This document shows, in pieces, positions 13,400 through 28,100 of a stretch of DNA of 64,000 bases. Origin of the DNA: Diploscapter coronatus (lineage: Eukaryota; Nematoda; Chromadorea; Rhabditida; Rhabditidae); assembly GCA_964036155.1 (NCBI GenBank), contig OZ038423.1, positions 6,649,249-6,713,248 on the forward strand, in the 5' to 3' direction. Under the pieces are notes generated by a model, which worked only from the letters and a program-made list of their open reading frames with translations, was not told the origin of the DNA and searched no databases. The translations under genes and the position numbers were made by a program. Position 1 is the first letter of the stretch, and each line of letters starts with the position of its first letter.

Positions 13400-16300
13400 A
13401 AGTTTAACGGTTAGTGGTGCTGGCTGATTCCATCAGAAGTCAGACATTAAAACATCTGCTCATTTGCTGAGTGGTTGAATAGTTGGGTTGTGGTGTTACA
13501 AGATTGTAGCTGTGCAGCATCAACATTCAGCAGCAGTGGCAGTCATTTTCACCTCTTTCCTTTGCCTTGCCTAACGACCACTCATCAGGCTATTCTCCCT
13601 CATTCAGCTTGCTACTTTTTTGCTCTTTCGAGATCAAACTACTCTTTATTTCCAGCCCTCTGTCCTCTCTCGAAGATGGCAGCATTTCCATTTCCATCGC
13701 ATTCGCATTCTCGTTGCCTCGTTGCATCGCTTCAGCCTCACCCCTTCTCCTCCACTTCTCTGCTTCATTCTTCTTCTCCTCACTTCGGCCGAGCTTTGTG
13801 CATGCAAATTCACAGCAGCTGCAGTCAATTTTTAACTTTCGATCTCATTCGACTCATTCTCAGGCTGATGTTCCAATCGAATATTCTCGCCTTTCTTCTT
13901 CACTCCGCTCCTTATTCGCTGTCTTTTCATCTTCTTCTGACTAATATAACTTAAATTTTCAAACTCCCCTTACCAAAAGTTTAACTGAACCATTTTACTT
14001 TTAGCGTCTTCTAATCACAAATTTCCTTGTTTTCTGTCAAGTACGCGGCACCGTAGCACTTCGAAAAAAGAAGATCTCGTGATATTTCATGCTCGATATC
14101 ATCTAATCCTCTTGTTTCTCACTCAAGATGAAAACGAAATTAATTCGTCAAGTTCATTCTTCGGTCGAATTGTTTCAGCACTTCATTTCCCATTCCATTT
14201 ACGTCTTTCCGTTTCAATTTCCATTGATGATATGCTTCTTCCTTCTCTTCTGCTTGTGTTATTCTGTCTGGAAATCTGCTTGATCGAGTTGGTGTGCTTT
14301 GTTTGCAGTTGTCCTTATTCCTTTTGCTTTTGCTTTTGGAAGAAAGGGAGGATCGAGTTTCCCTCCATTCTGCCATTTCTGCCAGCCTGTCTGTCTGTCT
14401 ATGTACAGACATTTCCCATACAAAGACAAGACTTTCCCAGGCACAGACTCGAATTAACCTATTCCAATCCCAGCCCAAGAAAGACCGAGAGAGGATTCGA
14501 TTGATTGACACCGCAGTGCGGCAAGGCACGCAAAGGGAACGCGAGGCCGCCACGTTGCAACTCGCAGATTGAAACATGCAACATGGATGAGAGTGATGTA
14601 ATTGTTGGCGAGTTTGGAAATTCAACCACCCTTATCCCCCCACCTGTGTAAATTATGTTGCTCTCTGCAGAATTATCTTTCGCAATCACTCCTCTCATTT
14701 CCTTCCATCTCTCCCCATATCGTTTTTATGTTTCTGCCGACTTTTTGCCGCTTTGCTTCCATGTTTACCTTATTTCTTTTGTTCACGCAATCGGACAGAC
14801 TTTGTTCGAAACCAAGCGATACAAGCAAAAACATGAAGCATACAGAAGAGTGCAGGAGAAATGGGGAGAGGAAAAGATACAGATTGGACAGAGGAACGAG
14901 TGAAAGAGAGAGTGAATAGATTGGAAAGAGAATGAGATGCAGAAAGTCAAAATAAAAAGAGCAAAGAGGCAGAATTAGAAAGAGTGAGTGTAGGGGTGAT
15001 TGAGTGCAGAGCGAATCAGAATCAGAATAAGATGAAAATTGAAATCGAGCGAAATTGAATGAAAATGAGAAAAGAAGGAAGAAGAGGTTAGAATGAGAAT
15101 GAGAACGGAGTTGTGAGATAACGAGTAGGGGACTGGGGATAAACTGTGATGATGAAATGGAGAGCGAGGTTAGGAGAGAAAAAAGGAAGGGCTTTAAGGA
15201 TCAACAATTGGAAAGTTCGGCAGACTGTTTTATATCTATTGATCAAGAAAATATTGGTCCGCTTCAAGATCTATTAGCTCGGAAAAGTCTCGATGTTGAT
15301 CTTCATGGTTATTGATGGAATTGTTGAAAACCCTTTTGCATTCAACATCCATAATTTAGTTCGATTTAGAAATCCACTTTCTTTATTTCCAAATTCAGTG
15401 TTCCTAGTCAATTCGACCGAAATCCCATTTGTATTCCTCCCCTCCATTGTGTCATCCATGCAAATCGTCTGTTGCTCTGTCCGAATGACTCTTTCTGTCC
15501 AAACCATTCACTTTCTTTGTCACATTCACATTGCTTCACTTCTCAGTCCTCCCCTCCTCTTCCCTTTTCATTTTTCCATTCAGCCGCTACATTAATTTGC
15601 TCGCTTGACTCACTACGATATCCTCTTCTCTCTTTGTCGTCAGTCTGTTTGTCATACTGTAGAGGTCGATGGGGGAGAAGGAGACAAATTGCAAGGAGAA
15701 AGAAGAATAGAGAGACCGCTATGTTGTTGTAGCACATTAGCTGAAGAGTGCATTCTGACACAACAGCTATTCGACTCGATTCGATATTCCCCATGATTTA
15801 ATTCCCAATTTGGTTTGCCCCTGTCTGACCTCTGATCACCTCTGCCTCATTTTCTCCTCATTCACTCCTTATTCGTACCCCGTCTTCCCTTCGCCCTTCC
15901 CCAACCCCTTCCCTCCAACCCTTTTGCGATGGTCTCCCGCAGCGCCAGCGCTTCCTTCTGCATCGAGCGGTTTTGTTTTTATCGTCCTTTCCCCTTCTTT
16001 TCGCCTGCCGAAAGGGCACAACATTGTCTACCTGTCCGTCAGTCTTCCGCTGGCATTTGCACATCCCCTTCCCAATCTTTATTATCATTCGGCTTGGCCC
16101 GATTAGTCAGCTTTCGTTCGTCTATTTATTGTTTGCACTTCATCAATTTGTGCGCATTTTACACATTCAAAAGAGAGAGCGCCGAGTTTTTTTTTGTCTA
16201 TTGTTATCGTTAGATGGAGGAAAGTCTAAGTACGGAGAAATTTTACTTTTTATTATTATGATGATATCCCAATTGAAGCAAAATAACGACCTATAGATAG

Positions 16301-19182
16301 AGAGACCAAATTAATTTTCGAGATCTATAATCATTGCAAAATTTACTATTAGCATGATCGACGAGATTAACCGGAGCAGAATGCTCTTTAGATCTCCAAA
16401 AATGGTTCAGAATGAGCAGTTATTCCCATTTTTGTGTGGCGCATTTTTCCGCAGTCGCCTCCCTTTTTATTTGGCCAGTCATTTCTCTCTGTGTTTCGAT
16501 AGATACAGAGTTGAAATTTTATCACTTGAAGAAATCATCAGTTTTTGCGCAGTTTCGCTGCAAGATTTCATTATTCAACTGCGCATGGCAGTGGACTATT
16601 TTGCACTTTGCATCATAACTTTGAATTGTTTCGCCAGTTCTTAATCGGTAAGATTTTTTCGGGCCGTTTGTGCTAATGTTTGTGAAGCATGGGGTAGGCA
16701 AATCGATATCGTAGTTTCAAAATCTGTTGGAAACTATATGGAAACCGTGTTTTATTTTCGAGATACGTGGGGTCCGATATCTAAAAATCACGACTTTTAA
16801 AGGTTTCGAGGGAAATGCCTAACTATAAAATTTGAGCAAAATATCCCAAGAGTATCATACGAAAACAATTTCTCGTGATTATCAACTAGGAAGCCGGACA
16901 GATGGGTCGAAAAAGTGATCGAAACTTTTCAACGCACAACTCAAATGTTAACTTTGGTTTTCTGGCATTTCTATCTATAAACGAGATTATATCTATTGTT
17001 ATTCGTTATTTCAAGTTATCATCCGAGATTTTGTCGTTTTGAAATATTTTCTTTCGATATTGTCGAGACTAAGGCTGAGTTGGTTTAATCTCAATATTGG
17101 TGCGGTTTTTTTTCTCCTTTTTGCATTCATTAGCTAACAACAATAAATATTCCATTATTTCAAATACTATCAATACCTCTATTCCAACTTAGCTTACACC
17201 ACTGAGATTTTACTTTCAATAATATCTCCTTGGCGTTTTTAATCATCCAAAACTAATAATAACTCGACAATCATGCTCTAAGAGGGCATTTATAGCTAGT
17301 AAACAATTACAGATAAAATTAGGATAGCGCATAGATCGTTTAATGAAAGAAAATATACAATGTTCCGATTATTGTTGACTTAAAGTGGGTCGAAAATAAA
17401 AAAAAAACGACTTTTCTCGATTCAGAAATATTGAAGATCTTCAAACTATAGAATTCTGAGCTATTTCTCTCAATTAATTCAATTTGACTAATTGTGAGAA
17501 TTTTAGTCGAAACTTCCTAACTCTGGCGGATAATATTTCAAAAGCCTATTTTATTTTTATATTTGTTTCGATTGCGAATAGACTCGAAGTTTTGCGTCAT
17601 AATCTTCGAGATTCACAAAGTTAATTTTCACGAAGACTTACCTTTTCTAATTTTCCCTCTCATAATTATTCCTCATTACAAACTAGTTTTTCAACCCCGA
17701 CAACAATCATGTTGATGTTCATGAAAAGCTGATGTAGATCTCTATGCTTCGGTGTTTCAACCCGCGACTTTTTGGTGCATTGGATTGGATGATTCAATAT
17801 TTGTCAGTTTTAGAGAAATTTCGATTCAAACTCGGAAATATTGTTGACATTGTGTTTGTGCACTTGGATGAATAGCCTATCTGCTCTTCCCATTATTTCG
17901 TTCTCTTATCTTTATCATTAAATATTTGTTTCGCTTACCTTTCTCTGCTCATTCCTGCAGTCTTCTGCAAGAAGTACCTCATCTATCCAAAGTATGCGTC
18001 AGTGACGAGCGCTCACCCTGCAGGCTTTTGCCTCCTATCCTCACTCCTGCCCAGGCCCCCAGTCCTTTCTACTGCCTCCCGTTCCTCTTCCACTTTTCCT
18101 CTCGTCCTCCTCTCATTCGCTCATTTATATGTCGTCTCTGCCATTTTCTAGTTGCCCATATTTGCCTTTGCAAAGTGAGTCAAAAGAAACAGAAACATGA
18201 AAGAAGCAGAGAAATCGAAGAGTTTCGAGAGTAATGAGAGAATAGAAACGAGGAGAGTTCTGAGGCAGTCCGGCAGTCCAAGATGTGTCTATTCTATCGC
18301 ATCGCCTCCAGTTCTTCTTCCATTCTGTCAGCAGTTTTCCTCGTCCTTTTGTGTTTCTCCCAGTTTTCATTACCAATCTGCCAGAGCCATGATAAATTCA
18401 TTGTTATTCTGAGCAGCCTGCTGCATCTCCTTTACTCATCTCATTTGTATTCCTCTCGCTGTTGCGATTTCATGGCTTTTGTCTTTCGGCGTTGGCTGAT
18501 AGGTTCAAGCGATGTCCCCCGTTTCTCGGTGTCTATCTTCTCCTTTCTTTTCCTGACTCCTCCTACTTTGCATTTGGCTCCGCCCCGCACTCACCAATTT
18601 CCGTCTTCACCTTTGCTGTTTTCATATCAAAGCTCTGCCCTCTTTGGGTCACAAAATGCTGATACATTTTTAGCAAGCGGATGGAGATTATGGAAATGCG
18701 CATTGCTCACCCAAACTTTGCTCCATATTTTATGTAAATTGTCGTGTGTTTATCATTTTATAATTGCTCACTGGTTTACTCGCTTACAGTTTTCGTCCGA
18801 CATTTTGAATTTTGTTTTCTAAAGTTAAAAAATCAGTTTCCATCATCCCTTCATGATTGTATTACTCACTTATCATTCTGATTGATTGGTTATTTTCATT
18901 GCAATTTGCTAGGTAGCCTTCCACCATCCCTCGATTTCATGGCCCTCGTCTCTCCTTCTCTTCCTGTCTTCCGGCTCATTCCGCTCCACTTCGTTTGCAT
19001 CTCTTCCTCCTAATGAGCCATCGTCGTTGCTTCTCAGCTTCAGCATTCGTGGATATCTTCTCAAATCTCGAGTGTCTTTCCCTTTCTCCGTACCCTTCCC
19101 CCGTTTCCTTTCTCCTTGCTCGATTCGGCTCGACTAATTTTCTCACATCTCGTGTTCAGCTAATTTATCCTCCTTATTTCAG
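13400..19182. other. Asymmetric non-coding stretch upstream of the 19.2-kb gene
   Basis: This continues the T/C-rich tract (13.5-14.7 kb and 15.4-16.1 kb are strongest) around a purine-rich block at about 14.83-15.20 kb. A frame at 18,283 begins with a signal-peptide-like run (Met, Ser-rich, then a Val/Leu/Phe core), but no good donor follows and no later exon matches its phase, so it is not called. The 16.65-17.85 kb part is AT-rich and also without exons. Confidence 0.45.
14830..15195 (+). repeat. Purine-rich low-complexity block
   Basis: About 360 bp in which A and G dominate the + strand (GAGAGAGTGAATAG and GAGAATGAGA type motifs repeat loosely). It is embedded in a mostly T/C-rich region, so the strand bias flips here. 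There is no exact tandem period. Confidence 0.6.
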
Positions 19183-22100
19183 GAACTTGGTCAACACGGC
19201 TCAGCACAGCTACCCGCTCACCTCAGTGCATATTCCTATTGCTCCCTCTCCTCTCTTCTCGCCATTCCCGGTGTTCTCCACTACTCTCACTTTTGAGTTC
19301 ACAAGAATGTGTTCGCCTCCCTCCTCGGACTTTCAGAACCAACTGAGTTCGGCCTCGGCAGATTCAAACAGGTTTGTCTTCGTCAGCCCTTTCCTGCCAA
19401 CCTACTCCAACCACACTTTCCTCTTTCATGTTGTTTCTTTTCCTTTTCCTTTTCCTTTTCCTTTTCCTTTTCCTTTTTCTTTTTCTTTTTCTTCTTATTT
19501 CAATTTCAAAATTCCGCTCCCCTCCCGCACACTTTTTGCGGTATAGATTTTTTCTGCAAACGCAAGCGTCGAATTTGTTCCGACCGACAATCGAAAAAGT
19601 AAACCCCAAACCCAATGCAGCGACAACTAAACAACTAAACAAATCAAGTAAATCATAATAGGCAGTCGGGCAGGCTGGCTCCTAGTTGCGTCAGCCTTCA
19701 GCAGTACTCAAAACGCATCGGCATTTTTTTCATGAACACTTTTTCAAGTGAAATTATTTACCGACGTAAATCTATACGAGCGAAAAAAAACCGTCCATCC
19801 TATACAATTTCAAATCTACTTCCCAATTGTGCTTTTTATTGTGACACCTACGTTTCGATTTCACAACTTGAGAAATATGATGGGGATGTAATTTTTGAGA
19901 CTGTCCATTTGACTCACAACATAACACTCAAAAATGACATTATTATGGGGGCATGTTTTCCGTCTTTCTGACTACAGTATGAATTATGCGATTGGAGCGG
20001 AGCAGCGAAGGGAAAGAAAGACAGAATAGGATAGGTTGAGTGGACAGATAGGACGACAAAGGAGAGAGCATGAAAGCGAGGCAAATATCATAACACTTAC
20101 ACAGAAACGCTTATTTTCGAGTTTCGACAGACAGGGCATCAGGCAAAAAGGCCAATTGCGGTCGTTTGCTTCCTTCTTCTGGCAGGCTGCAACCAGTTTC
20201 CCCCTTCCCGCTTCCCTCGGCCCATTTTGCATGTCCGACAATTCTCAAAATTGCCTCCATAGTTCATATAATTTCATGTGCCATTACCTCTGAGTGGATT
20301 ACTTCTCATTTGCCCCTCGCCTCACTCCGCATACATAACCGCTCACAACCACAAACAATCCATAACCTTTGAACATCGACAATGAGAAAACTCAAGTGGT
20401 TTACTTTTTTCTTGATTGAAATTGAAGTTCCCAAAGAAATGTTTTCCGCCGAGTTAGATAATGACTTCTCTACAGTATCACATAAATTTCATATGTTTCG
20501 ATGAAAAGGAGGACAGTATTTTGGTTGTTAGAAACTGAAAATTTCAAAAACTCGTTCTGCTACTACAATTTCAATATCCTGGATCATTGTTTCACAGCGC
20601 GATTGGCTTTCAGCTTTATTTATTGTGTCAAATAGACTAAAAATAGCATCGCAGGAATGGTTTTGGTTAGAGTGTTTGGTGTTTACGTCTTGGGATACAA
20701 TGAGCTCCCTTTCCGTCTGCATTTTGCATCTCCTTTGCTTCCCCCAGCCAGCTCTTGCCACTCCCCACTTTCCTCTCATATTTCGTATTCGATGAAACAG
20801 ATTTCGCATGGCGCAAGACGCAAAGAGAAGCTGTGTGGGAGCAGCTCATATTCAGACCAAAAAGCAGGAAACTCGCAATACATTTCGGTGTCTGCATTTC
20901 TCGGAAGGATAATAACCGAGTAATGAAAAGGAAGGCTGATAAAAACTGCTGGAAATTGCAGCCGGAGGGCGGGGGCTGTAGAAGGGAAACGAACATCCGC
21001 TTGCATCGGTTTTTTGCATCATCAATAGCAGAAAAAGCAGAAACAATAAAGCAATCAACTAGTCAGCTATTTCGCTTTTATGTTCTGTCTGTCCATTCGT
21101 TCATTTTCACAAAACTCTCTTTTCCTCTAACTCTTATCAAATTGTGGAAAACAGAACAATAAATTGAAATTTATCTGCTCGCAATTCGCATTTTCATCGT
21201 AACTCATATTTTATCGTTATGTTGATCGGAAGAAATGGTAACAATTGGGATGTGTAAATTGCTGCCGATTCAAATGGGGAAATACAAATGCTGAGTCTGT
21301 CTCACAAATGGATTCCCCTCTCCTTGAATATCTAGTTTTTGAGTTTTGCGAGTTTGGCTCCCGTGAACTATCTGTCACTCTCCACTTCGCATTTCAATGC
21401 ACTATTTCATCGTTTCCAACCGCTTCCATCTTTGAACCTCTTCAATTCTGACGGTCTTTCTTTGTCCGCATCACTGCGTGCAACTGAAATGAAGAGAGAC
21501 GAAGAGAAGGAGAGAAGGGGAAGGAAGAGGAAAAGGTTGCTGCCATAATTATCTGATTCGTTCTTTTCGAGGTCAACATTCACATAAACTACCGCCAAAT
21601 AGAGAAGAAAGGAGGAGGAGAATAAGACGAACTAGGTAAAGCAGAAAATCAGAGAGATGTGAATGAGAGACAGAAATTGAATAGGAAGGACAGAACAGAA
21701 CAAAAATGACGAGGAGGGGAATAGGGGCATCTGTCCAGAGCTGCTGAATGGCTGAAGCATAAATATTCGCGTAAACAAACATTCATTCTTTGTTACTTTC
21801 GAAAAGATTTATGCGATGGCATTGCATCTTTGTCATTGCGCTTTTCTCTAAGAGTTTATTTTCGCGGCCCAATGAGAATTTGGGATAGTTTCGCTGAAGC
21901 TAGACGAAGCTTCGGAAACGTTTCCATTTTTCTTCTATGGGTCTAAAGGCGTTCAGCCTCTCCCCGTTCCGCCCCCTCCCCTGCCCACTGATTATCCCGC
22001 CTCTCGCTCTACTGCCCCTTTTGCGTGTTTTTCTCGGTCCTTTTTCGGATTCTCGAGCTTTTCGCTGTCCCTGTCCAGCAGCAGCAGCAGCAGTCAGCAG

Positions 22101-25100
22101 TCCCTCCTCTTCTTCTCACTTCCCCGTCCTCCTACCCACTCTCCCCTTCTCCTCTCGTTGCTCTCCTCAGCAATTCCCTTCGCCCTCAAACCTCTCCACA
22201 CGGCATTCATCTTGCTCACGGCAGCACAACAACAGCAGCAGCACAAAGCCTCGAGTCTTTTTCTTCGTCTCGTCTCGTCGCGTCGCTTCTTTTTTCTGTT
22301 TCGTCTCTCTGCTTTTGTGCTCTTTCGAGAGAGAGATGGTACGCAAGACGACATTTCTATAGATTTCTTGACTTTGATGCGGATTTCTTTAGAATCTGTC
22401 TCAACTATCTCATCCAAATCTGATCGACTCTTCTTTGACTCTGTGGTTATTCTAGTGTTGTGCTAATTTTAAATATCTAAAGTCTCACGATAGTTCTGCT
22501 TGGATTAAATAGAGACTAAGTACCGAAATTTGTGGTAGTGAATGGGTTTGGGCTGGTTTTGGAAATTTGGCAGATTGGCCTGTCCTGCTCTACCTCTGCC
22601 CTGTTTGTTCTTCTGGCATTTGCTTGCTTGTGCTACAGCCAGCGCTAACTTCTCTCTCTCTCTCTCTCTGTTTATTCCCAGCCGACTTCCTTGTACGGAC
22701 CTCTCTGCTGCTTGCCTGGCTCAGGCCGTGGTCTTTGTCTTTATCTCCTCTCCTGGCCTTTTTCAGTTGCATCTCGAATTTCATATTCCCGTAGCCTTCT
22801 TTGTCCGGCCCTCTCGTTCTCCTTCCAGCCTAGGCTTCAGAGCGACTATCTTCTCTCTATTCCTCTTCGTCCCCCGCTCTTCTTCAGCTCGGCTGCCCTG
22901 TTCAGCTAATTTAATGCCCCCGCCTGAAATGGCTACCTCTCCTCTTTCCCCTTCTCAGTCCATAATGACAGAAGCAGCAGCAGCAGCTCTGTTCAACATT
23001 TCCTCATAATTAGGGGTTAATAAACGTAATAGCTCTAACTTTTTATCCCTAGCGTTTTCTCTGCCTCAGCTGTTATCTGACATTCTATATGAGCTATGAA
23101 TTAACATATTTTCGCAAATAAGTCATCCTTTTCTCCTGTCTTAGTCTTGTCTAAACTATGGCTGGTTGCCTCTAATTGGCAGTCTGTCACAAATGTGCGC
23201 ATAATTCGTTACTCTGAAATATTGCCGATGGTCGAAATGGAATGCAGAATTGGGAGTGAGAAGAATGAGAATGAGGAATTGTTCTTCGAGATCTTATCTG
23301 GCAGAGGAGACAATGATGAGTCTGTCTGCCCTCTGCCCGTCTGCTGTCCAGTCGAGCGATAATTCGTGCATATTCAATGATCCAATTTGTACGCGATCCA
23401 CAAATTGATGGGCAGCCGCATTTTCGCAATTTTTGCGCCTTTTACAGTGCAATTAGAAGTGGGCGAGCTGTCAGTCAAAAGAATCAAGAGACTTGGGGGG
23501 CTTCCCATCCATGGAAAAGAGACAGGCTGAATGCGACTGGACAACCTTCCTCTCATACAGTCTCTCTGTCTGCTTTCTCTTCGCCTTTCCTTCTCATGCA
23601 CATGAGTGGTTCCCACGACAGCCCGCTGACTGGGCTGCTGACAGTAATTGCACCCGACATCCAAGTGAAAGATCCAACAACCGCAGAAGTAAGGCAACAA
23701 GCCCTTCAAATGTCCCCCATCCATGTCTAACTCAAATGCACTTTGGTTAGTTGACAGCTGCAGTCATTTACGAATCGTTAAATTATGCAGATTTACTGTT
23801 TTCTAGTTTTAATTGAAGAGAAACGACCTATTTGCACACTTGCCGCATACTGTAGCCAAATCATTTCTTCTTTCCTAACTGCAAACCGTAACTTCTTCTG
23901 CTCCGCTGCTCCTTCCCATCATTTAATTCGACATTTCTGAATTCCTGTATCTGTAATTACTGAACCGACTGTAGAAGAGGAAAAATGCTAGTCTATTTTG
24001 CTATTTCACTGGAAACCCGGTCTGTCTCTGAATCTGTGCACTTTCTGTCGTAAAATTTGATTCTCTCTCCGACCTTCTGCGACTTCCTTTCTATCCCCAC
24101 AGCCAAATCCCTCGTAAAATGCACTTCCAGATTCGATACAAACACGAATTCGTTACTTATTTCGATTGTTGCAGAACTTCGACAACGGGCTATGACAACG
24201 AGCCACAACAGCAGGAGCAGCCAGTGAACGAAGCAGAGCCACCAGCTCAGGCTCAAGTGCAAGTGCAGCAGCCTGAATCCAGCAGAGGGGTTGCCGCTCA
24301 GCAGTCTCCGAAAAAATTTCGACTCAAGAAGATGAAGCGCACTGTCAGGCAGAATCTCCCCCATGATGAGGTTAGCTCGATTATGTTGTAAGCTTACAAA
24401 AATCGACATGGGCGTCAGCTAAAGCGATATTGCGAAGCGAACCTCGTTTTGAAATTTTACCCGTTCATAGTTTGACAATTGAAAATGACGAAAACTCACT
24501 AAATAACGAACTTCTCTAGAAACAGTTGTCATAGGTATCCTGATTTATTTTTTCCGAAGACAAGATTTAAGATGTTTCGTTAATTACTAGATGTTGGGTG
24601 AAATTCCGCTGCGATTCGGAGTTAGATAATTTTAGAGGCCAATATTGTTAGAACTTCATTCGTCTTTCGATATTTTCGATGAGTTTTGGTCATCTATTAA
24701 GATCAGAATCAGGGACGGGTCGAAGGAATTCCTATTCCGTTTTCAGAATTTTTGAGCCCAGTCTATTTCAATTCCGAAAAATAGCATCTCATTTCGATTC
24801 CAATTCCAACTTTTCCAAATGAACATTTCTGCCCATACCTGGTCAAAATAGGCTCAGCCACGAGTTTGCTGAAAATCAAATTTTGCAATCATTTTTGATG
24901 CGTTTGCCTTTGATAAGCGAGGTAGTGTTTTGAAGAGATAGAGACAGAGAGGACCAGACAAAATTGGAGAGAGCGGCAATCTTGGGTGAAATGAAGAGTA
25001 AATGGTGTTTCTAGTCCGGAAAAATTTGAGATTATCTCTACTTAGCTTTTAATTAGGGAACTATTCAATTTATTAGAATTCTGTCTTAATTAAAAAAAAA

Positions 25101-28100
25101 AAATTATTACACGCCTGATAGGCATTCCGAATGAATTTTCTCTGCCGTTCGCTTCGTAATATCGCTGGTCGACTTAGACTATAAAGTAAAAATACTCATT
25201 TTGATGCGATATAAAGTTTCGCATTCTTTCACAAGGTTCCATAATTTATCAATTGCTCATTTTCTGTCCTCCTCTCCCTCTCCACCCCATTTATCCACTG
25301 CAATAAATAACCGCTTGCAACTTACAAGTGCGCATTTGCGTGTAGTGGCGCATGTCTGGTCGTGAAAAATAGGTGATGTTACGTTTATGACAGAAAGATA
25401 AACGAGCTGCGAAATTATGAAACAAGATTCTGTCAATTAGCCGACCGGCTACTTGTAGCTGTTCAGGTTTCCTTCTCCTCTTTTAGAGAATTGAGAGTGT
25501 CTAATGATCCCCCACTTCGCGAGGCTAAATTCCCCAGTCTCTAGAGAAATTTGCTTAGTCGCCTCAGTCTTAGGCCTCAGGCAGCATGCCTGTTTGAGTG
25601 ACATTTGCTGATTGTGGGTCGCTGTCCTGCTTCCTCAATTCTGCAGAGCTGACACTGCAATGCAACCTGTTGGACCAGAGATATGAAAACAAGCTGAGCA
25701 CCAGCCATAGAAGGACGCTTCCTTGCCCAGAAAATCTCTGCAACAAGTGTACTTCCAAAAATTGAATTAAAATCGAAGAAGAAACTCGAAGGGAAGCAAC
25801 AGATTTTCTTTCTTCAATCTAATTGACAACTACATTTCTACAAGTGCAACTGTGTCTAGATCGATATCTCTATTTGCGATTCAAATCTCCGACAAAAACA
25901 CATCAACTTCTGGTTTACGATTTTTTTGTCCTAAATTCCTGAGGCTGAGTTTCATGAGTCAATGATAATAATGTAAGAGTGCTGGGTACAAGTTGATGTA
26001 GTTCGGGTTACGGTTGTCGTTTTTCTTGCGACTCTGGAAATTAACGTAGTTCGTCAGTTCACAGGCAGACAGGTTGTCAGATGACAGACAAAGTGATGGA
26101 TGCAGGGGCAATCTACTGTCGAAAGAAGAGGTCTTATTATTGTGAAATGCAATAGCCTGGAATAATGCATCAATTCGGCAGTGCTCCCCTCTGCGTGCCT
26201 CTTCTTTGTGTCACTTCGCAGGTTTGCCTCGAATTTCGTTTGTTGCACTTCCCAAATGAGCAGGCCGAATGTTCTCGGAAGACTGGAGGAGCGCCACGCT
26301 TCCAGCCAAACCCCATCAGATGCATTCTATCGTACCTGGAATTGGGGAAAAGAGAATGGAAGAATGGGAGAACAGAGTGCAGTTATCTATGTGTGCAATT
26401 TTCTAACAGGTTTCCAGAATATGTCGTATAATTTTTCGTCGATGTCGAAAATGTAATTATCTTTGGTTTCGGGTAACTTTATCCAATTTCACTGCGAGCA
26501 CTTGATAAGCCAACGACGAATGATACAATCTAGTTTGCCCTTTGAATTGGTGAATTGCAGTATTTCCATGTCATGCTCAGGGCAATCCTCAATTCACAAT
26601 AATCTCCCCATTTATTTACCTCTATCTCTTTAATTTCTCTTCTTAGCTTTCCTTCTGTTTCTGTTTCGTAGAGCAAAAGTGGTATCATCTCTTTGAATCG
26701 CACTACTTGATTACTGAGCAGAGTGAGTTAGAGAGGCAGAAAGGGAATGTGAAATACTCGAAGATGGAAGGAGAGGGAAGAGGCGAAAATCAGATTGAGC
26801 ATCGCATCTTTGCATCTTGCTCGCGGTTGTTGCTGCAACTTCAAAGGCAAAGACTCTCCTCCTCCTATATTCGATACATCCATCCATTAGAAGGAGATAG
26901 AGATGGACTCTCGCCTGCTGCCTGCTTACGTACTGAAGCAGCTCTTTTTTCCGCCCCTCTCTTTCCGCCTCTCTTCCTCTGCTTCATTCAACTCATCTCC
27001 CGGAAATGCAAATGGCATGAGCCTTTCGGCCTCTAGCTCTTCTCCTTTCACTTCTCTGAACTGCGTAACTTATCTGTAGATTGATACTGACTCTTCTGAA
27101 AAGTATAAGCATTTCGTCTTTCAAACAAAGATCGAATCTTTTTTTCTTCAAATCATGCATCCTGTACTTTCAATCCCGAAATAGACTTGAGTTTCCTTTT
27201 CTCTTCTTGCTCATGCAAATAGTCTTCAGCCTTAGCTAGGGTCATTCTCCTCATCTCACTACCTCACTACAGCAGCCCTGCAGTCCTAGATACCTTTCCT
27301 TTCCTTTCTCTTCCTTCCTCTAGGCCTTATTCCTTCCTCTACTCAACTCGACTCGATTTCATATTTTCGGGTTGCTTCTCTGCATCTTTTTCCTTGTTCG
27401 TCCACCGGCATCTACCCTCTCCCTCTCTCAATTCCTCCATTCTCTCGAACAATTCTGCATCCTTTGCCGCTCTCATCCATAATTCGGACATAGCGAGTAA
27501 TTGGACTGCAAGAGAGTGGAAAAGGAAGATGATGAGGGAGTGGATCGGATTGGGAGGGCACAGAGATGAAGACTGGGTGAAACATAAAAATAAGCGAAAA
27601 TAGAGCAGAAATAAAGTGGAGGTGAGTTCAAAAGATGCCTAATTCAACATTCAACTGACCATATTCATATATCTATTTGAGCCGAGTCAGATATCTCATT
27701 TCATAGTCAGAAACGCCGCGAGGAGTTGAAGAATCGCATGGGCAAAAGGGCAAATTAAAATGGAATGCAATTCCTGAAAAGCGCTCTGTATTATTAGGGT
27801 CATCAAAACTCAACCGTCACATGCTAGTGCACTGCTGTAAAGTATTCGAAAATAAGGCATATTCTCGTTTCCATCTAAATTTTAGCTACAGTCGGAAACT
27901 TTTGGTACGGGTACGAAATTTTATACGGTAAACAAGAGCTGAGCGCTAAAATGTCTGTCTCTCGTCGTACCGTTGTCTTTGAGCTGAGCGCTGAGCGTAA
28001 CGTCCATTTTCGAGTACCGTAACACAGGTCGAGGAGTGAAGGGTTGTTTGTTTGTTTGTTTTACTTGAGTTTCCCTTTCTTTATCCCCTTTTCCTTTCCT

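Larger units (their letters stand above)
19372..24174 (+). other. 4.8-kb first intron of the 379-aa gene
   Basis: Runs from AACAG/GTTTGT to TGTTGCAG/AACTTC. It contains the hexamer array just inside the donor, a (TC)n run, short CAG runs and T/C-rich sequence at 21.9-23.0 kb. No internal exon is supported. An intron this size is unusual next to the 50-200 nt introns elsewhere in the window and may carry enhancers or alternative first exons. Confidence 0.5.

Noticed and set aside
18283..18412. Signal-peptide-like open frame
   Set aside because: No suitable donor and no downstream exon in phase; the region's T/C bias produces Leu/Phe/Ser-rich frames by itself.
20755..21162. 135-codon open frame inside intron 1 of the 379-aa gene
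   Set aside because: No start codon in context, no domain and no splice partners; probably chance.
21937..23009. Several overlapping 130-155 codon + strand frames
   Set aside because: Rich in Ser, Pro, Leu and Phe in all frames because of pyrimidine bias; overlapping frames look equally protein-like.
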